A stretch of DNA of 64,000 nt, from NCBI GenBank assembly GCA_963736715.1, contig CAVTQA010000015.1:1-64000 (forward strand). The letters run 5' to 3'. Both the position numbers and the translations under genes were made by a program. The notes beneath the pieces are model-generated. The model made no database searches and was not told where the DNA came from. It saw only the letters and a program-made list of their open reading frames with translations. Within the stretch, counting starts at the first letter, position 1, and each line of letters opens with the position of its first letter. Of this stretch, positions 25,031 through 34,326 are shown one piece after another. This stretch comes from AP-15 sp963736715 (GTDB lineage: Bacteria; Pseudomonadota; Alphaproteobacteria; ATCC43930; CGMCC-115725).

Positions 25031-26077
25031 TCAACTCCGCCATTCGAGGACGCACGGTTCGACCGGGTTCCGAAACGGCCGGCCTTCGGCGCGGGCCCGG
25101 AGGTATTCGCGTTTTAGCCGGTAATACCATTTTGCCTGGGTGTCGGCGTCATCGACCAAGGTCAGCGGCGGGCTGAAGCGCAACCCTTGCTGCTGGCGCT
25201 CCATGATGTCGCGGTCCTGGCGCAGAAATGCCCGCACATAGTGCCGCAATGCGGGCTTCAACAGCCCGAGCCAAGGCACGGTCCAATAGATGCAGTGGTT
25301 GATCTCGGTCACCCGGTCGTCGACCGGCGTGATCGCGGTCAGATTGGTCACCCGGTGGGGGCCGGCGCAAATGTGCTCGATCCGCACGCTCGGCAATCGG
25401 AAGACGATCTCGGTTTCGGGGGCGCCGCCCAACAGACGGTAGGCCCGCGAATTGCGCGACGGCGCGTGGCGGGTCATCGCAAAGCCGAACGGGGAGGGGG
25501 CAAACGCCTTGGCTTTCTGCTGGATCGACCGGCGCGAGCGCCACCACCAGGCACGGTGCACGAAAGGGCCGTGCGCCGGATCCATCAGCCCGATGACCGC
25601 ATGATCGATCGCCGCGGCAAACCGGACGCTCTCGACAAGGTCGGGCGCGCGTCCATCGAATCCATCGAGCACCGGGATGTCCGGCGCGGCGGCCGGGTCC
25701 TCGCCGAAAAACACCCAAATGTTGCCCTGGATTTCGCGCGCCGGATAGAGGCGGGTGCGGATAGGGCCGGGCGTAAAGCTTTGGTCCGGCACCAGCGACG
25801 GGATCAGGGTGCATTGCCCGCGCGTGTCGAAGCGCCAGCCGTGATAGCAGCATTCGATCTCCCGCCCGTCGAAATGGCCGGCGCTGAGCGGCATGCCGCG
25901 GTGTGGACAGAGATCGCGCAACGCGAAGGGCACCCCAGCCTCGTCGCGGCCTATCAGGATCGGCTCGCCGAGCATCAGCTTCGCCACCACCGCCCGGCGC
26001 CGCAGACGGCGGCTCGGCAGCGCATAGTACCAGGCCTCGCGCAATGGCGCGCCGGCGTCGCTCGCTGCGGGTCTCAT
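25031..26077 (-). CDS. Rieske non-heme iron oxygenase
   Basis: 348 residues. Rieske [2Fe-2S] ligands Cys57, His59 (CPHRG), Cys76 and His79 (CYHGW). The mononuclear iron site is in MDPAHGPFVH (His169, His174). Architecture matches the class of monomer-type Rieske oxygenases such as vanillate demethylase or pheophorbide/choline oxygenase relatives. Substrate unknown. No ferredoxin or reductase partner gene lies alongside. The ATG at 26077 has AGGGA 7 bases upstream. A threefold 18-bp repeat lies just upstream of the start. Confidence 0.85.
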   Translation of the reverse strand: MRPAASDAGAPLREAWYYALPSRRLRRRAVVAKLMLGEPILIGRDEAGVPFALRDLCPHRGMPLSAGHFDGREIECCYHGWRFDTRGQCTLIPSLVPDQSFTPGPIRTRLYPAREIQGNIWVFFGEDPAAAPDIPVLDGFDGRAPDLVESVRFAAAIDHAVIGLMDPAHGPFVHRAWWWRSRRSIQQKAKAFAPSPFGFAMTRHAPSRNSRAYRLLGGAPETEIVFRLPSVRIEHICAGPHRVTNLTAITPVDDRVTEINHCIYWTVPWLGLLKPALRHYVRAFLRQDRDIMERQQQGLRFSPPLTLVDDADTQAKWYYRLKREYLRARAEGRPFRNPVEPCVLEWRS

Positions 26078-26090
26078 CGGACGGTCCCTA

Positions 26091-26144
26091 GCTGATCGTC
26101 CAGCCGGGGCTGATAGTCCATCGGGGGCTGATCGTCCATCCGGC
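26091..26144. repeat. three tandem 18-bp repeats upstream of the Rieske gene
   Basis: Units begin with GCTGAT at 26091, 26109 and 26127 (GCTGATCGTCCAGCCGGG and two close variants). They lie 13 bases before the Rieske start on its coding strand. In the extended frame they would encode a PDGRSA hexapeptide three times, but the ribosome site favours the start downstream, so they are more likely leader or operator DNA. Confidence 0.7.
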
Positions 26145-26278
26145 AGGAATGCGCCTTCGATTATACCGGCTTTCGCAGAGTGCGCGGTCAAGGCGACGCG
26201 ATCCGCTATCCTCGGGCCGCCGGTCGGGCTATTTTCGTGGCAATTGGCTGCCCTTGAAACTGCGCGATTTCCGCTGCC

Positions 26279-27238
26279 GTGATCCGAGTCATACGACATC
26301 CCGGCCCTCGGTCGAACCACCCCCCCGGCGCGGTCCTCGCGATGGGCAATTTCGATGGCCTGCACCGCGGCCATGCCGTGTTGATCGGCCGGACCTGCGA
26401 TCTCGCGCGGGAAGCAGGCCGCCCGACGGGCGTGCTGACATTCGAGCCCCATCCGCGCAGCGTGTTCTTTCCCGCGACCGAACCCTTCCGGCTGACGCCC
26501 TTCCGTGTCAAGGAGCGCGAACTGGCCCGGCTCGGCATCGATCTGCTGTTCGTCCAGCATTTCGACCTCGCCTTTTCGAAGAAGAGTGCCGAGGAATTCG
26601 TCGCCGAGATCATCGTCGGCGCGATCGGGGCCTCGCATGTCGTGGTCGGCTGGGATTGCACCTTTGGCAACCGACGCCGCGGAACGCCCGAAACTCTGCG
26701 CGCCGCCGGCAGGCAATATGGCTTCGGGGTGACCGTGCTCGAACCGGTCCGCGGCGAGGATGCGACAGTCTATTCCTCGACCCAGATCCGCGAACTGCTG
26801 AAGGCCGGCAAGCCGCGCGAGGCGGCGGCGCTACTCGGCCGCTTCTGGGAGATCGACGGCCGCGTCGCGACCGGCGACAGGCGTGGCCGGACGATCGGCT
26901 TTCCGACCGCAAATCTCGGTCTCGACGACTATCTGCATCCGGCCTTCGGGGTCTATGCGGTGCGTGTCTCCGGCGACGGTCCGGACGACCCGCTCGCCGG
27001 CCGCACAATCGGCGGCGTCGCCAATATCGGTTTGCGCCCGACGGTCGGCGGCCTCGTGCCGCGGCTCGAGGCCCACCTGTTCGACATCGACGTCGATCTC
27101 TATGGACGCCATCTGCGTGTCGCGCTCGTCGATTTCATCCGGCCGGAACAGAAATTCGCCGGTCTCGACGCGCTGAAAGCGCAGATCGCCGAGGACGCCG
27201 CGAAGGCGCGCGCCATCCTCGCCGCCACCCCTCACTGA
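26279..27238 (+). CDS. ribF: bifunctional riboflavin kinase / FAD synthetase
   Basis: 319 residues, typical RibF length. The N-terminal FAD synthetase domain has AMGNFDGLHRGHAVLI, TFEPHPR and YSSTQIRELL (S-S-T-x-I-R). The C-terminal kinase domain has GRTIGFPTANL and ANIGLRPTVGG. It converts riboflavin to FMN and FAD. Starts with GTG at 26279. Its place upstream of ileS-lspA is the classic proteobacterial order, here separated by an accessory insert at 27.3-29.5 kb. Confidence 0.93.
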   Translation: MIRVIRHPGPRSNHPPGAVLAMGNFDGLHRGHAVLIGRTCDLAREAGRPTGVLTFEPHPRSVFFPATEPFRLTPFRVKERELARLGIDLLFVQHFDLAFSKKSAEEFVAEIIVGAIGASHVVVGWDCTFGNRRRGTPETLRAAGRQYGFGVTVLEPVRGEDATVYSSTQIRELLKAGKPREAAALLGRFWEIDGRVATGDRRGRTIGFPTANLGLDDYLHPAFGVYAVRVSGDGPDDPLAGRTIGGVANIGLRPTVGGLVPRLEAHLFDIDVDLYGRHLRVALVDFIRPEQKFAGLDALKAQIAEDAAKARAILAATPH

Positions 27239-27347
27239 CTTCTGCGGCGGGGCGGCGTTTTGACCGGGCGCCTACACGCAAAAATCGCATAGGCGTCTTC
27301 CGGAAATCGTGGCTTGGTCGTTGTGCTCTGGCTTACATCGCGCTCCT

Positions 27348-27911
27348 CTAAGGAATGTGAAGCGGCGGAGGCACCATTCGTTGGGGCCTCGGTACGGGGC
27401 CGCTAGGTAGATTAGCCCGCGTCCGCCCCTCGTAGTTGACCCAAGCCAATATCTGATCGGTGTACGTATAGAACGCTTCTTGCGATTGAAGCAGCGCTAC
27501 ATCCACGTGCTTCGGTAACAAATTCAGGAGGTCAGGCACGACAGTTGGAAGACGCGCCGCATCTTCTAGGTTGGCAAAAGCCAATTTGCCGCTGTTATCA
27601 TCCCACCATCGGCAATGGGCATATTGGTTGCGGATCAAACGACAATAGCGTAGTGCCGTGATCGCCTCATTGAATTCTGCGCCAAGGCTGAGAGAGAGGT
27701 AGGGGGACTGGCCGATGCGTTCTCCCTCATCTATGCGGCGCGCTTCTCCCCGGATTCGGAACAACGCTTTCAGCACTCCATCGAAGTCACCGATTGCGAC
27801 CTGAACGCAGTTCAGCAAATCCTGTTCCAAGACTGTGTAGCCAGCTAACAGCCGAGCGATAATCGGTGCCTCATCAGCGTACTGAAGGAATGGGGATAAG
27901 ATGATCGGCAT
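27348..27911 (-). CDS. HEPN-like hypothetical protein
   Basis: 187 residues, mostly helical, no signal peptide. LRYCRLIRNQYAHCRWWDD contains R94-N-Q-Y-A-H99, fitting the R-x4-H motif of HEPN RNase-fold proteins, preceded by a long helix rich in acidic and basic residues. HEPN domains occur in toxins and abortive-infection proteins, but the motif alone does not prove nuclease activity. GAGGG is 8 bases before the ATG. It is the third gene of a minus-strand operon with the secreted 166-residue protein and an 84-residue protein. Confidence 0.5.
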   Translation of the reverse strand: MPIILSPFLQYADEAPIIARLLAGYTVLEQDLLNCVQVAIGDFDGVLKALFRIRGEARRIDEGERIGQSPYLSLSLGAEFNEAITALRYCRLIRNQYAHCRWWDDNSGKLAFANLEDAARLPTVVPDLLNLLPKHVDVALLQSQEAFYTYTDQILAWVNYEGRTRANLPSGPVPRPQRMVPPPLHIP

Positions 27912-27950
27912 GGCAAATCCCTCGATCCGGGGTGATTTTTGAGAACCGGC

Positions 27951-28451
27951 CTATATACGCCGAGCAAGCAGGCGGAAGGCGCTTTCGATCTCTGTAAATA
28001 AGGATAAGACATACTGCGCTTTCGTCGTTACTATCGCACTATTAGAACAATGCCCCGCCGATAAATTCACACTTTTCCTCAAATTACTCAATAAATTCAA
28101 TCCGTAATTTATACCCACTGTTATGTTTTGGTTGACAAATGACTCATCAATATTATTGACCATTTTTTCGCTTATACTTATCAGAGTCGTTAATTCTGAC
28201 AAATTGGCATCAACATTTTCTAAGTTGCGTGAAATATTGTCTAGGCACAGATACGACTGTGATTCATAAAGCAATGCGCGTTGTGAATCCAATATGTCAC
28301 GGCGAAATACTTCGGTTCTCTGCGAGAGATTCCGCAATAGTAGATAATCCTGATCTCCAAAAATGTTGGCCGTGACACAGGGCGAGAAAATGATACTCGC
28401 AAGCGCAATGACCGCTAGAGGGACGAGGCGCGCCAAACGCGCCGGTCTCAT
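27951..28451 (-). CDS. exported hypothetical protein, AT-rich gene
   Basis: 166 residues. The N-terminus MRPARLARLVPLAVIALASI is a signal peptide or anchor. The mature part is helical, Asn/Ser/Leu-rich (NLENVDANLSELTTLISISE), with four Cys that could pair outside the cytoplasm. The gene is clearly AT-richer than its neighbours, a sign of acquisition. Its ATG overlaps the stop of the upstream 84-residue gene (ATGA at 28448-28451), so they are coupled. Family not recognised. Confidence 0.55.
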   Translation of the reverse strand: MRPARLARLVPLAVIALASIIFSPCVTANIFGDQDYLLLRNLSQRTEVFRRDILDSQRALLYESQSYLCLDNISRNLENVDANLSELTTLISISEKMVNNIDESFVNQNITVGINYGLNLLSNLRKSVNLSAGHCSNSAIVTTKAQYVLSLFTEIESAFRLLARRI

Positions 28452-28702
28452 CCGTGGATGGCGCAAAGGAAAGGCTTCGGGTGCCCTAAATAGCCAGCAT
28501 CGAAGCCGAGCCGCCATGCTTCATAGAACCGATTTCGAGGGCTCCGTTCATCGCCGTACATGTTTTCGAACCAAATCGCTCTGTCCTCGTCTAAGTGGTG
28601 GTCTTTGGCACCGAGCACGCGCCGCCCGCATCCTTCCTCGTATCCGAGGTCGAGAGCCTGCCTAGGGGATGTAAGCTCGGGCGGCAAATTATCGGGTCGC
28701 AT
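28448..28702 (-). CDS. 84-residue hypothetical protein
   Basis: Small soluble protein with two similar short motifs, ALDLGYEEGCGRR and AWRLGFDAGYLGH, around a charged middle (DHHLDEDRAIWFENMYGD). The G-Y/F-x-x-G pairs hint at an internal repeat. AGAGG lies 8 bases before the ATG, and the 4-base overlap with the next gene argues that it is real. Not recognised; it heads the three-gene operon. Confidence 0.5.
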   Translation of the reverse strand: MRPDNLPPELTSPRQALDLGYEEGCGRRVLGAKDHHLDEDRAIWFENMYGDERSPRNRFYEAWRLGFDAGYLGHPKPFLCAIHG

Positions 28703-28970
28703 GGGGTACCTCTTTCAGTCGCTATTTCCAAAAAATCGGTGTACTATAACGTCCTTTCAAGAAGTAGGCGGCCTTGTTTTTCGAACTTCACCATACCGTC
28801 CGTCGCTCGCTTTCTTGGTGCCTGCGCTCCCGGCGCATAAGCCCATGGGGAGCGGCTTGCCCCCACGGTCCTACCCGACTTGGATCCGGGCCGCGTGCCC
28901 GAGCTGTGGCACTTGATGAGAACGTATGGTGAACCCATATGTTCGGCCCCGTTCGCCCCGGAGCCCCCTG

Positions 28971-29473
28971 ATGCCGGAAATCGCTGCCGATCCGCCTGCG
29001 TCCTCCTGTAACCGCCTGTACCCCAGGCCTCGATTCCAGGAATTTCAATCACTTGAGCCTGATCCCTTTCTGCCTCGCGCGCGCGACGCGCGCGGGCGTT
29101 TCGCAAAGGGAAGCTCCGGCAATCCGCGCGGGCGGCCGCGCGGCATTCCCAATCCAAGGCGGCGCGTGCCCGATCTCGCGGCTCGGCAGCTGGGCGCGAC
29201 GGCGCTGTCGGGTCTGCTCGACCGCAAGCCGCAACTGTTGCGAGCCCCTCGCCGACGCAACTCTTGCCGCCGCCGCTCATTGCCAATCACCCGGCGGCGC
29301 GTCTCGGGATCGATCTGTCGTCGTTGCGGACGGTCGAGGATCTTCGACAGGTGCTGGCCACCATTCTGGCGGCGGTTGCGCGCGGCGACATCACGCCCGC
29401 TGAGGCCGCGCATATCGCAGAGCGGGCGGAGGCCCGGCTGCGCACGGCCCGGCGCCCTCGCCCGCCGCGCTGA
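28971..29473 (+). pseudogene. DUF5681 domain protein, frameshifted
   Basis: The first frame has RDARGRFAKGSSGNPRGRPR, the signature of DUF5681 proteins, which are linked to phages and mobile elements. After about 29240 the homologous reading moves through a second frame (PLADATLAAAAHC) to a third (HPAARLGIDLSSLRTVEDLR ... GDITPAEAAHIAERAEARL), ending at 29473. The reassembled product is about 165 residues. With 28703-28970, where I see no gene, it marks the right side of the accessory insert between ribF and ileS. Confidence 0.6.
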
Positions 29474-29701
29474 AAGCGCAGATCGCAACCACCACCCAAC
29501 CCCGCACCCTCAACCTGGCCGCCACCTCGGTGCGGTCTGAACCGTAGCCGCACCGCCAACTACCCCTCGAATTTGACCGGGGCGGCTGCTATATGTCCGC
29601 CATGGTTCGGCATCACGCCTGGATATTGCGAATTACCGGCCCGGTCCTCGTCTGAGGATCGGGGACGCTTTCGCTTTTCGTCTCTCATCCAGGGGTTCAC
29701 G

Positions 29702-32557
29702 ATGCCCACGGATTATCGTCCGACCGTATTCCTGCCCAGGACCCAATTCCCGATGCGCGGGGATTTGCCCAAGCGCGAGCCCTCGATCCTTGCGCGCTGG
29801 GAGGAAATGGGACTTTACCGGCGGCTGCGCGAGGAGTCGCGCGGACGCGAGAAGTTCGTCCTTCACGACGGGCCGCCCTACGCCAATGGCGACATTCACC
29901 TGGGCACCGCGCTCAACAAAATTTTGAAGGACGTCGTCAACCGGGCGCAGCAGATGCTCGGCAAGGACGCGCCCTATGTGCCGGGCTGGGACTGCCACGG
30001 CCTGCCGATCGAATGGATTGTCGAGGAGCAATACCGCGCAAAAAACCAATCCAAGGACAGCGTGCCGATCGACCAGTTCCGCCGAGAATGCCGCGAATTT
30101 GCGGCCCATTGGATCGAGGTGCAGAAGCGCGACTTCAAGCGGCTCGGCGTTGTCGGAGACTGGGACAATCCCTACACGACAATGGCCTATTCGGCCGAAG
30201 CGCAAATCGTCCGCGAGCTCGGCAAGTTTCTTGTCAATGGGGGGCTCTACAAGGGTGCAAAGCCGGTCCTGTGGTCGGTCGTTGAGCAGACCGCGCTCGC
30301 CGAGGCGGAAGTCGAATACCACGACCACAAATCCACCACCGTATGGGTGCGTTTTCCGATCCTGCACGCCGACCGGCCGGCGCTTGCCGGCGCCGCCGCC
30401 CTGATCTGGACGACGACGCCGTGGACATTGCCGGGCAACCGCGCGATCGCTTTCAGTCGAAGCCTCGATTACGTGGTGTTGCGAGTAGACCGGGCGGCCG
30501 AAGGAAGCCGCGCAAGCCCGGGCGAAACTCTGCTCCTCGCCGAAGAACTGGTCGAGGCTCTCCGGGCAAACGCCGGCATCGAGGCATATTCGATTGTCGA
30601 TCGCTTTCCCGGTGCCGCGCTTACCGGGACGACCGCAGCGCATCCGCTGCGCGGGCAGGGTTACGATTTCGATGTCCCGCTCCTGGCTGGCGGCTTCGTC
30701 GAAGCCGACCAGGGGACCGGTCTCGTGCATATCGCACCGGGCCACGGCGCCGACGATTTCGAACTCGGCCAGATGAACGGGTTGCCGGTGCCGGACACCG
30801 TCTCTCCGGATGGAGTTTATCTCCCGTCGGTGCCGCTGTTTGCCGGTCGCTCGATCTATCGCCCGGACGGCAAGCCGGGTGATGCGAACGCGGCGGTGAT
30901 CGCCGCAATCGACCAGGCCGGTGGGTTATTGGCGCGCGGTACTCTCGTTCATTCCTACCCGCATTCGTGGCGCTCCAAGGCGCCGCTGATCTTTCGCAAT
31001 ACGCCGCAATGGTTCATCAGCATGGAGAAGGAAGGTCTCCGGCAGAAGGCCTTGGCGGCAATCGCCGAAGTCCGCTGGGTTCCACCGCAGACCCGCAACC
31101 GGATCGAGGCGATGGTCGAGAGCAAGCCGGATTGGTGCGTATCGCGCCAGCGCGCCTGGGGCGTGCCGATCGCGGTATTCACGCATCGCGAGACCGGTGA
31201 GCCGCTGCGCGATCCGCTCGTCGTCGAGCGCATCGCCGCCGCCGTCGAGCGGGAAGGGGCGGATGTCTGGTTCAGCGCCGATCCGGCGGAATTCCTCGGG
31301 AATGCCTACGACGCCGCCGAATGGGAGAAGGTCACCGACATCGTCGAGGTGTGGTTCGATTCGGGCTCGACCCACGCCTTTGTCCTCGAACAGCGCCCCG
31401 AGCTGCGCTGGCCGGCCGATCTCTATCTCGAAGGCTCGGACCAGCACCGCGGGTGGTTTCAGTCCTCGCTGATCGAAGCCTGCGGGACGCGCGGACGCGC
31501 GCCCTACGAGGCCGTGCTGACGCACGGCTTCGTCCTCGACGAGGATGGGCGGAAGATGTCGAAATCGCTCGGCAATGTCATTCCGCCGCAGCAGATCATG
31601 CAGCAGAGCGGGGCCGACATCCTTCGCCTTTGGGTAGTCGGCTCGGACTACACCGAGGATGTCCGCATCGGCCCGGAGATCCTCAAACGCCATAGCGACG
31701 CTTACCGCCGATTGCGCAATACCCTGCGCTACCTATTGGGTGCACTCGACGGCTATACCGCCGCCGAGGCGGCTAATATCGAGGGGATGCCCGAAATCGA
31801 CCGCTGGGTATTGCACCGCCTGGCCGAGATCGACGAGCTTGTCCGGCGTTCGGTCGAGGCATTCGATTTCCACGGCATGTTCGCGGCACTGCACGGTTTC
31901 TGTGCGACCGATTTGTCGGCCTTCTATTTCGACATCCGCAAGGACCGCCTCTATTGCGATGCGGCGGACGATATGCGCCGGCGGGCGGTACGGACCGTGC
32001 TCGACCGGTGCTTCGATTGTCTGGTGCGCTGGCTGGCCCCGGTGGTTTGCTTTACCGCGGAGGAGGCATGGCTCGCCCGCCACGGCGACCTGCCCGGACG
32101 GAGCATTCATCTCGAGCTCTTCGCCGATGTCCCAGCGGGATGGCGCGATGACGCGCTCGGCGAACGCTGGTCGGTACTGCGCGACCTGCGCCGCGTCGTC
32201 ACCGGCGCGCTGGAACTGGAGCGGGGGGCAAAGCGGCTGGGGTCGAGCCTACAGGCCGCCGTCGAGCTGTTTGTCCCCGAAGGGTTGGCCGATCAGCTAC
32301 GCAACGTCGATCTCGCCGAGCTCTGCATCACTTCGGCGGGAACGGTGCGCCCGGGACCGGTACCCGAGGACGCCTTCGCGCTACCCGACGTCCCGCAAGT
32401 TGGCGTGCGGGTCTCGCCGGCGCCTGGAGAGCGCTGCGAACGCTGCTGGAGGGTGCTGCCCGAGGTCGGCGGCGTACCGGGTCACGCCGATCTCTGCCGG
32501 CGGTGCGCTGAAGTCGTCGATCGGGCCGGTCTCGAGCTCGTTGCGGCAAACGGATAA
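29702..32557 (+). CDS. ileS: isoleucyl-tRNA synthetase
   Basis: 951 residues, intact. Class I signature in GPPYANGDIHLGTALNKILK, where the usual HIGH reads H66-L-G-T69; KMSKS is intact in DEDGRKMSKSLGN. The editing domain has the Thr-rich WTTTPWTLPGN and the GHGADDF block. The C-terminal zinc finger is CERCW...CRRC near the end. It charges tRNA-Ile in the cytoplasm. The ATG at 29702 (MPTDYRPT) matches the family N-terminus. The stop overlaps the lspA start (TAATG). Confidence 0.95.
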   Translation: MPTDYRPTVFLPRTQFPMRGDLPKREPSILARWEEMGLYRRLREESRGREKFVLHDGPPYANGDIHLGTALNKILKDVVNRAQQMLGKDAPYVPGWDCHGLPIEWIVEEQYRAKNQSKDSVPIDQFRRECREFAAHWIEVQKRDFKRLGVVGDWDNPYTTMAYSAEAQIVRELGKFLVNGGLYKGAKPVLWSVVEQTALAEAEVEYHDHKSTTVWVRFPILHADRPALAGAAALIWTTTPWTLPGNRAIAFSRSLDYVVLRVDRAAEGSRASPGETLLLAEELVEALRANAGIEAYSIVDRFPGAALTGTTAAHPLRGQGYDFDVPLLAGGFVEADQGTGLVHIAPGHGADDFELGQMNGLPVPDTVSPDGVYLPSVPLFAGRSIYRPDGKPGDANAAVIAAIDQAGGLLARGTLVHSYPHSWRSKAPLIFRNTPQWFISMEKEGLRQKALAAIAEVRWVPPQTRNRIEAMVESKPDWCVSRQRAWGVPIAVFTHRETGEPLRDPLVVERIAAAVEREGADVWFSADPAEFLGNAYDAAEWEKVTDIVEVWFDSGSTHAFVLEQRPELRWPADLYLEGSDQHRGWFQSSLIEACGTRGRAPYEAVLTHGFVLDEDGRKMSKSLGNVIPPQQIMQQSGADILRLWVVGSDYTEDVRIGPEILKRHSDAYRRLRNTLRYLLGALDGYTAAEAANIEGMPEIDRWVLHRLAEIDELVRRSVEAFDFHGMFAALHGFCATDLSAFYFDIRKDRLYCDAADDMRRRAVRTVLDRCFDCLVRWLAPVVCFTAEEAWLARHGDLPGRSIHLELFADVPAGWRDDALGERWSVLRDLRRVVTGALELERGAKRLGSSLQAAVELFVPEGLADQLRNVDLAELCITSAGTVRPGPVPEDAFALPDVPQVGVRVSPAPGERCERCWRVLPEVGGVPGHADLCRRCAEVVDRAGLELVAANG

Positions 32558-33060
32558 TGCTGGCGCGCGGGCTTGCCACGGCGATTGTGGTCGCGATCCT
32601 CGACCAGCTCAGCAAAGCGGCGGTTCTTGCCTTCTTCGCCGGGCGCGGCTTCGGCGACCGCGAGACTGTCACGTCGTTCTTCAATCTCGCCCTGACCTAT
32701 AATCGAGGCATTAGCTTTGGGCTGTTTAACGGCGCCGCAGGAGTTAATGCGCTGGTCTTTTCAATTGCCGCCGCCGCGATCGTCGCGGTCTTGATCTTTT
32801 GGTTGAGCCGCGCTTCGAGCCTCTTCCTCGCCGTCGCGATCGGGCTGATCATCGGCGGCGCGGTGGGCAATGTCATCGACCGGCTGCGCCTTGGCGCCGT
32901 TGTCGACTTTCTGGATTTTCACTTCGGAGCCGCGCATTGGCCAGCATTCAATCTGGCCGACAGCGCGATTTGCATCGGCGTTGCGGCGATGTTGCTGGAC
33001 GGCTTTTTGCTGCGGCGGGAAGCGCACGAAGTCACATCGAGGCAAAGGCGGGTCGATTAG
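32557..33060 (+). CDS. lspA: lipoprotein signal peptidase (signal peptidase II)
   Basis: 167 residues with four membrane helices. Conserved boxes: DQLSKAAVL, FFNLALTYNRGISFGLF, GAVGNVIDRLRLGAVVDFLD (first catalytic Asp) and AFNLADSAICIG (second catalytic Asp). It cleaves diacylglyceryl-prolipoproteins before the lipobox Cys. Directly coupled to ileS. A DUF3035 lipoprotein gene, its usual downstream neighbour, follows after the CbtBA block. Confidence 0.95.
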   Translation: MLARGLATAIVVAILDQLSKAAVLAFFAGRGFGDRETVTSFFNLALTYNRGISFGLFNGAAGVNALVFSIAAAAIVAVLIFWLSRASSLFLAVAIGLIIGGAVGNVIDRLRLGAVVDFLDFHFGAAHWPAFNLADSAICIGVAAMLLDGFLLRREAHEVTSRQRRVD

Positions 33061-33626
33061 CGCCCAGCCCCGTTTTCCGGGATCGCTTCTAATGTGATGT
33101 GATCGGTGATCGTGCCCCTATTTGGACCGATACCGGGACCGTTTGGATTTATGACGATGTTCTTGTCGCGGAGGGCGAATCTCCCATCGTTGTCATAATA
33201 GGGAGGGCCGAACCTCACGGTCCCGGTAAATGGGGAGTTGTCGCTCATCCTGACTGAATAGCTCGCAACGACGGTCCCGCGTGGCGCGGTGTCCGGCACC
33301 CTTGGGGGATTCGGCTTTATCTCGATCACCGGCCGTGGTGGTCCAGCCGGCACCGGTGGCGGGGCGGCGACCCGAACCGCGGGCGGTTCACTCCCTCGAC
33401 TGCGCTTGGCCAAGCTGGAATTGGGCCGGGCTGCTGGAGCAGCGCTGGCCTTGCGAGGCCCTGGGCGAGCGGCCGGAGTTGTTGGAACGACCTCGACCTG
33501 GCCGTTGTCGCCACGCCGCAGCTCCGGCACTGCTCCTCCACCGGAGGGCAGCTCCTGCGCCAGCCCCGCCGAGACATCGGCGAAGAGGAGCGAAACGGCA
33601 GCCCCAACCACCAATCTTGAGATCAT
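33057..33626 (-). CDS. exported proline-rich hypothetical protein
   Basis: 189 residues. Signal peptide (MISRLVVGAAVSLLFADVSA), then a Pro/Ala/Arg-rich linker to about residue 105, then a compact C-terminal part with SYSVRMSDNSPFTGTVRFGP and NPNGPGIGPNRGTITDHITL. Not recognised. Its ATG overlaps the stop of cbtA (ATGA), so it is the third gene of the CbtBA operon; a periplasmic role tied to metal uptake is inferred. It overlaps the convergent lspA end by 4 bases. Confidence 0.6.
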   Translation of the reverse strand: MISRLVVGAAVSLLFADVSAGLAQELPSGGGAVPELRRGDNGQVEVVPTTPAARPGPRKASAAPAARPNSSLAKRSRGSEPPAVRVAAPPPVPAGPPRPVIEIKPNPPRVPDTAPRGTVVASYSVRMSDNSPFTGTVRFGPPYYDNDGRFALRDKNIVINPNGPGIGPNRGTITDHITLEAIPENGAGR

Positions 33627-34321
33627 GCAGCGGCGCGTGCCGACGCCCGAGCGGTCTGCGGTCGCAGGCGGTCGTGAAAACACCCCGTCGATGCTCCAAG
33701 GATCAGCCAGAACAAAAAATTCACTACTGTGGCTGCGACGATGAAGTGACGGGAAAGGGCAGCTGGAACCTCCGCAATGTGCTCGGGGGGCTGAGGTGCG
33801 CCGTAAAGATGGGGCAGTACAATCATGATCGCCGCGAGAATTGTCCAACGCGCTTGAGTTGTGAAGGCGATGAGCGCAAGGCCGCAGCCGGTCGCAACAA
33901 CCGTACCGAGCCACCAGAGCTGGCGATCGAACAGCGGGGCGGCTTCGCTTCCCGGCAGTTGCGGCGGCAATCCAAGGCTCGGGGCGACAGTGAATGTCGC
34001 AAATCCGGCCAGGCCCCAGAAGAGTCCCTGCCGCCAGCCGATCTCGCCCGCGCGCAGTATTAGGCCGGCTCCCAGCAAAAGGGCAAACCCGACTGCCGTG
34101 AGGATGTCCGCAAGCAGGGTGTAGGCGGTGCGCTCCGCACCATTTTCCGGTTCCCACGCGCCGGAATCCTCGTGCGCCGTCGCGCGCCCTGATGGTTTTT
34201 CATAGGTTTCGGCCTGCAGGATCAGAGGCACCGTGCCGATTTGATGCGCCACCGTAGCGAAGATGCCCGACAACAACCCGGCGCAGAGCGCCGCGAACAC
34301 CAGTCTGCGAAAAACGGCCAT
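33623..34321 (-). CDS. cbtA: cobalt transporter subunit CbtA
   Basis: 232 residues with about five membrane helices: FRRLVFAALCAGLLSGIFAT at the start, then YTLLADILTAVGFALLLGAG, GLFWGLAGFATFTVAPSLGL and PELPG-type LPPQLPGSEAAPLFDRQLWW, all CbtA hallmarks. By family knowledge, CbtA with the His-rich CbtB mediates cobalt uptake for cobalamin. The ATG at 34321 lies 5 bases after the cbtB stop; a GTG at 34336 is possible. Confidence 0.85.
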   Translation of the reverse strand: MAVFRRLVFAALCAGLLSGIFATVAHQIGTVPLILQAETYEKPSGRATAHEDSGAWEPENGAERTAYTLLADILTAVGFALLLGAGLILRAGEIGWRQGLFWGLAGFATFTVAPSLGLPPQLPGSEAAPLFDRQLWWLGTVVATGCGLALIAFTTQARWTILAAIMIVLPHLYGAPQPPEHIAEVPAALSRHFIVAATVVNFLFWLILGASTGCFHDRLRPQTARASARAAA

Positions 34322-34326
34322 GCCGC

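Noticed and set aside
26091..26144. CRISPR-like array
   Set aside because: Only three directly adjacent 18-bp units with no spacers. No CRISPR array or cas gene is visible anywhere in the window.
28744..29286. 180-codon minus-strand frame between the accessory operon and the DUF5681 relic
   Set aside because: Low-complexity Arg/Gly/Ala translation, no ribosome site, and opposite to the recognisable DUF5681 domain.
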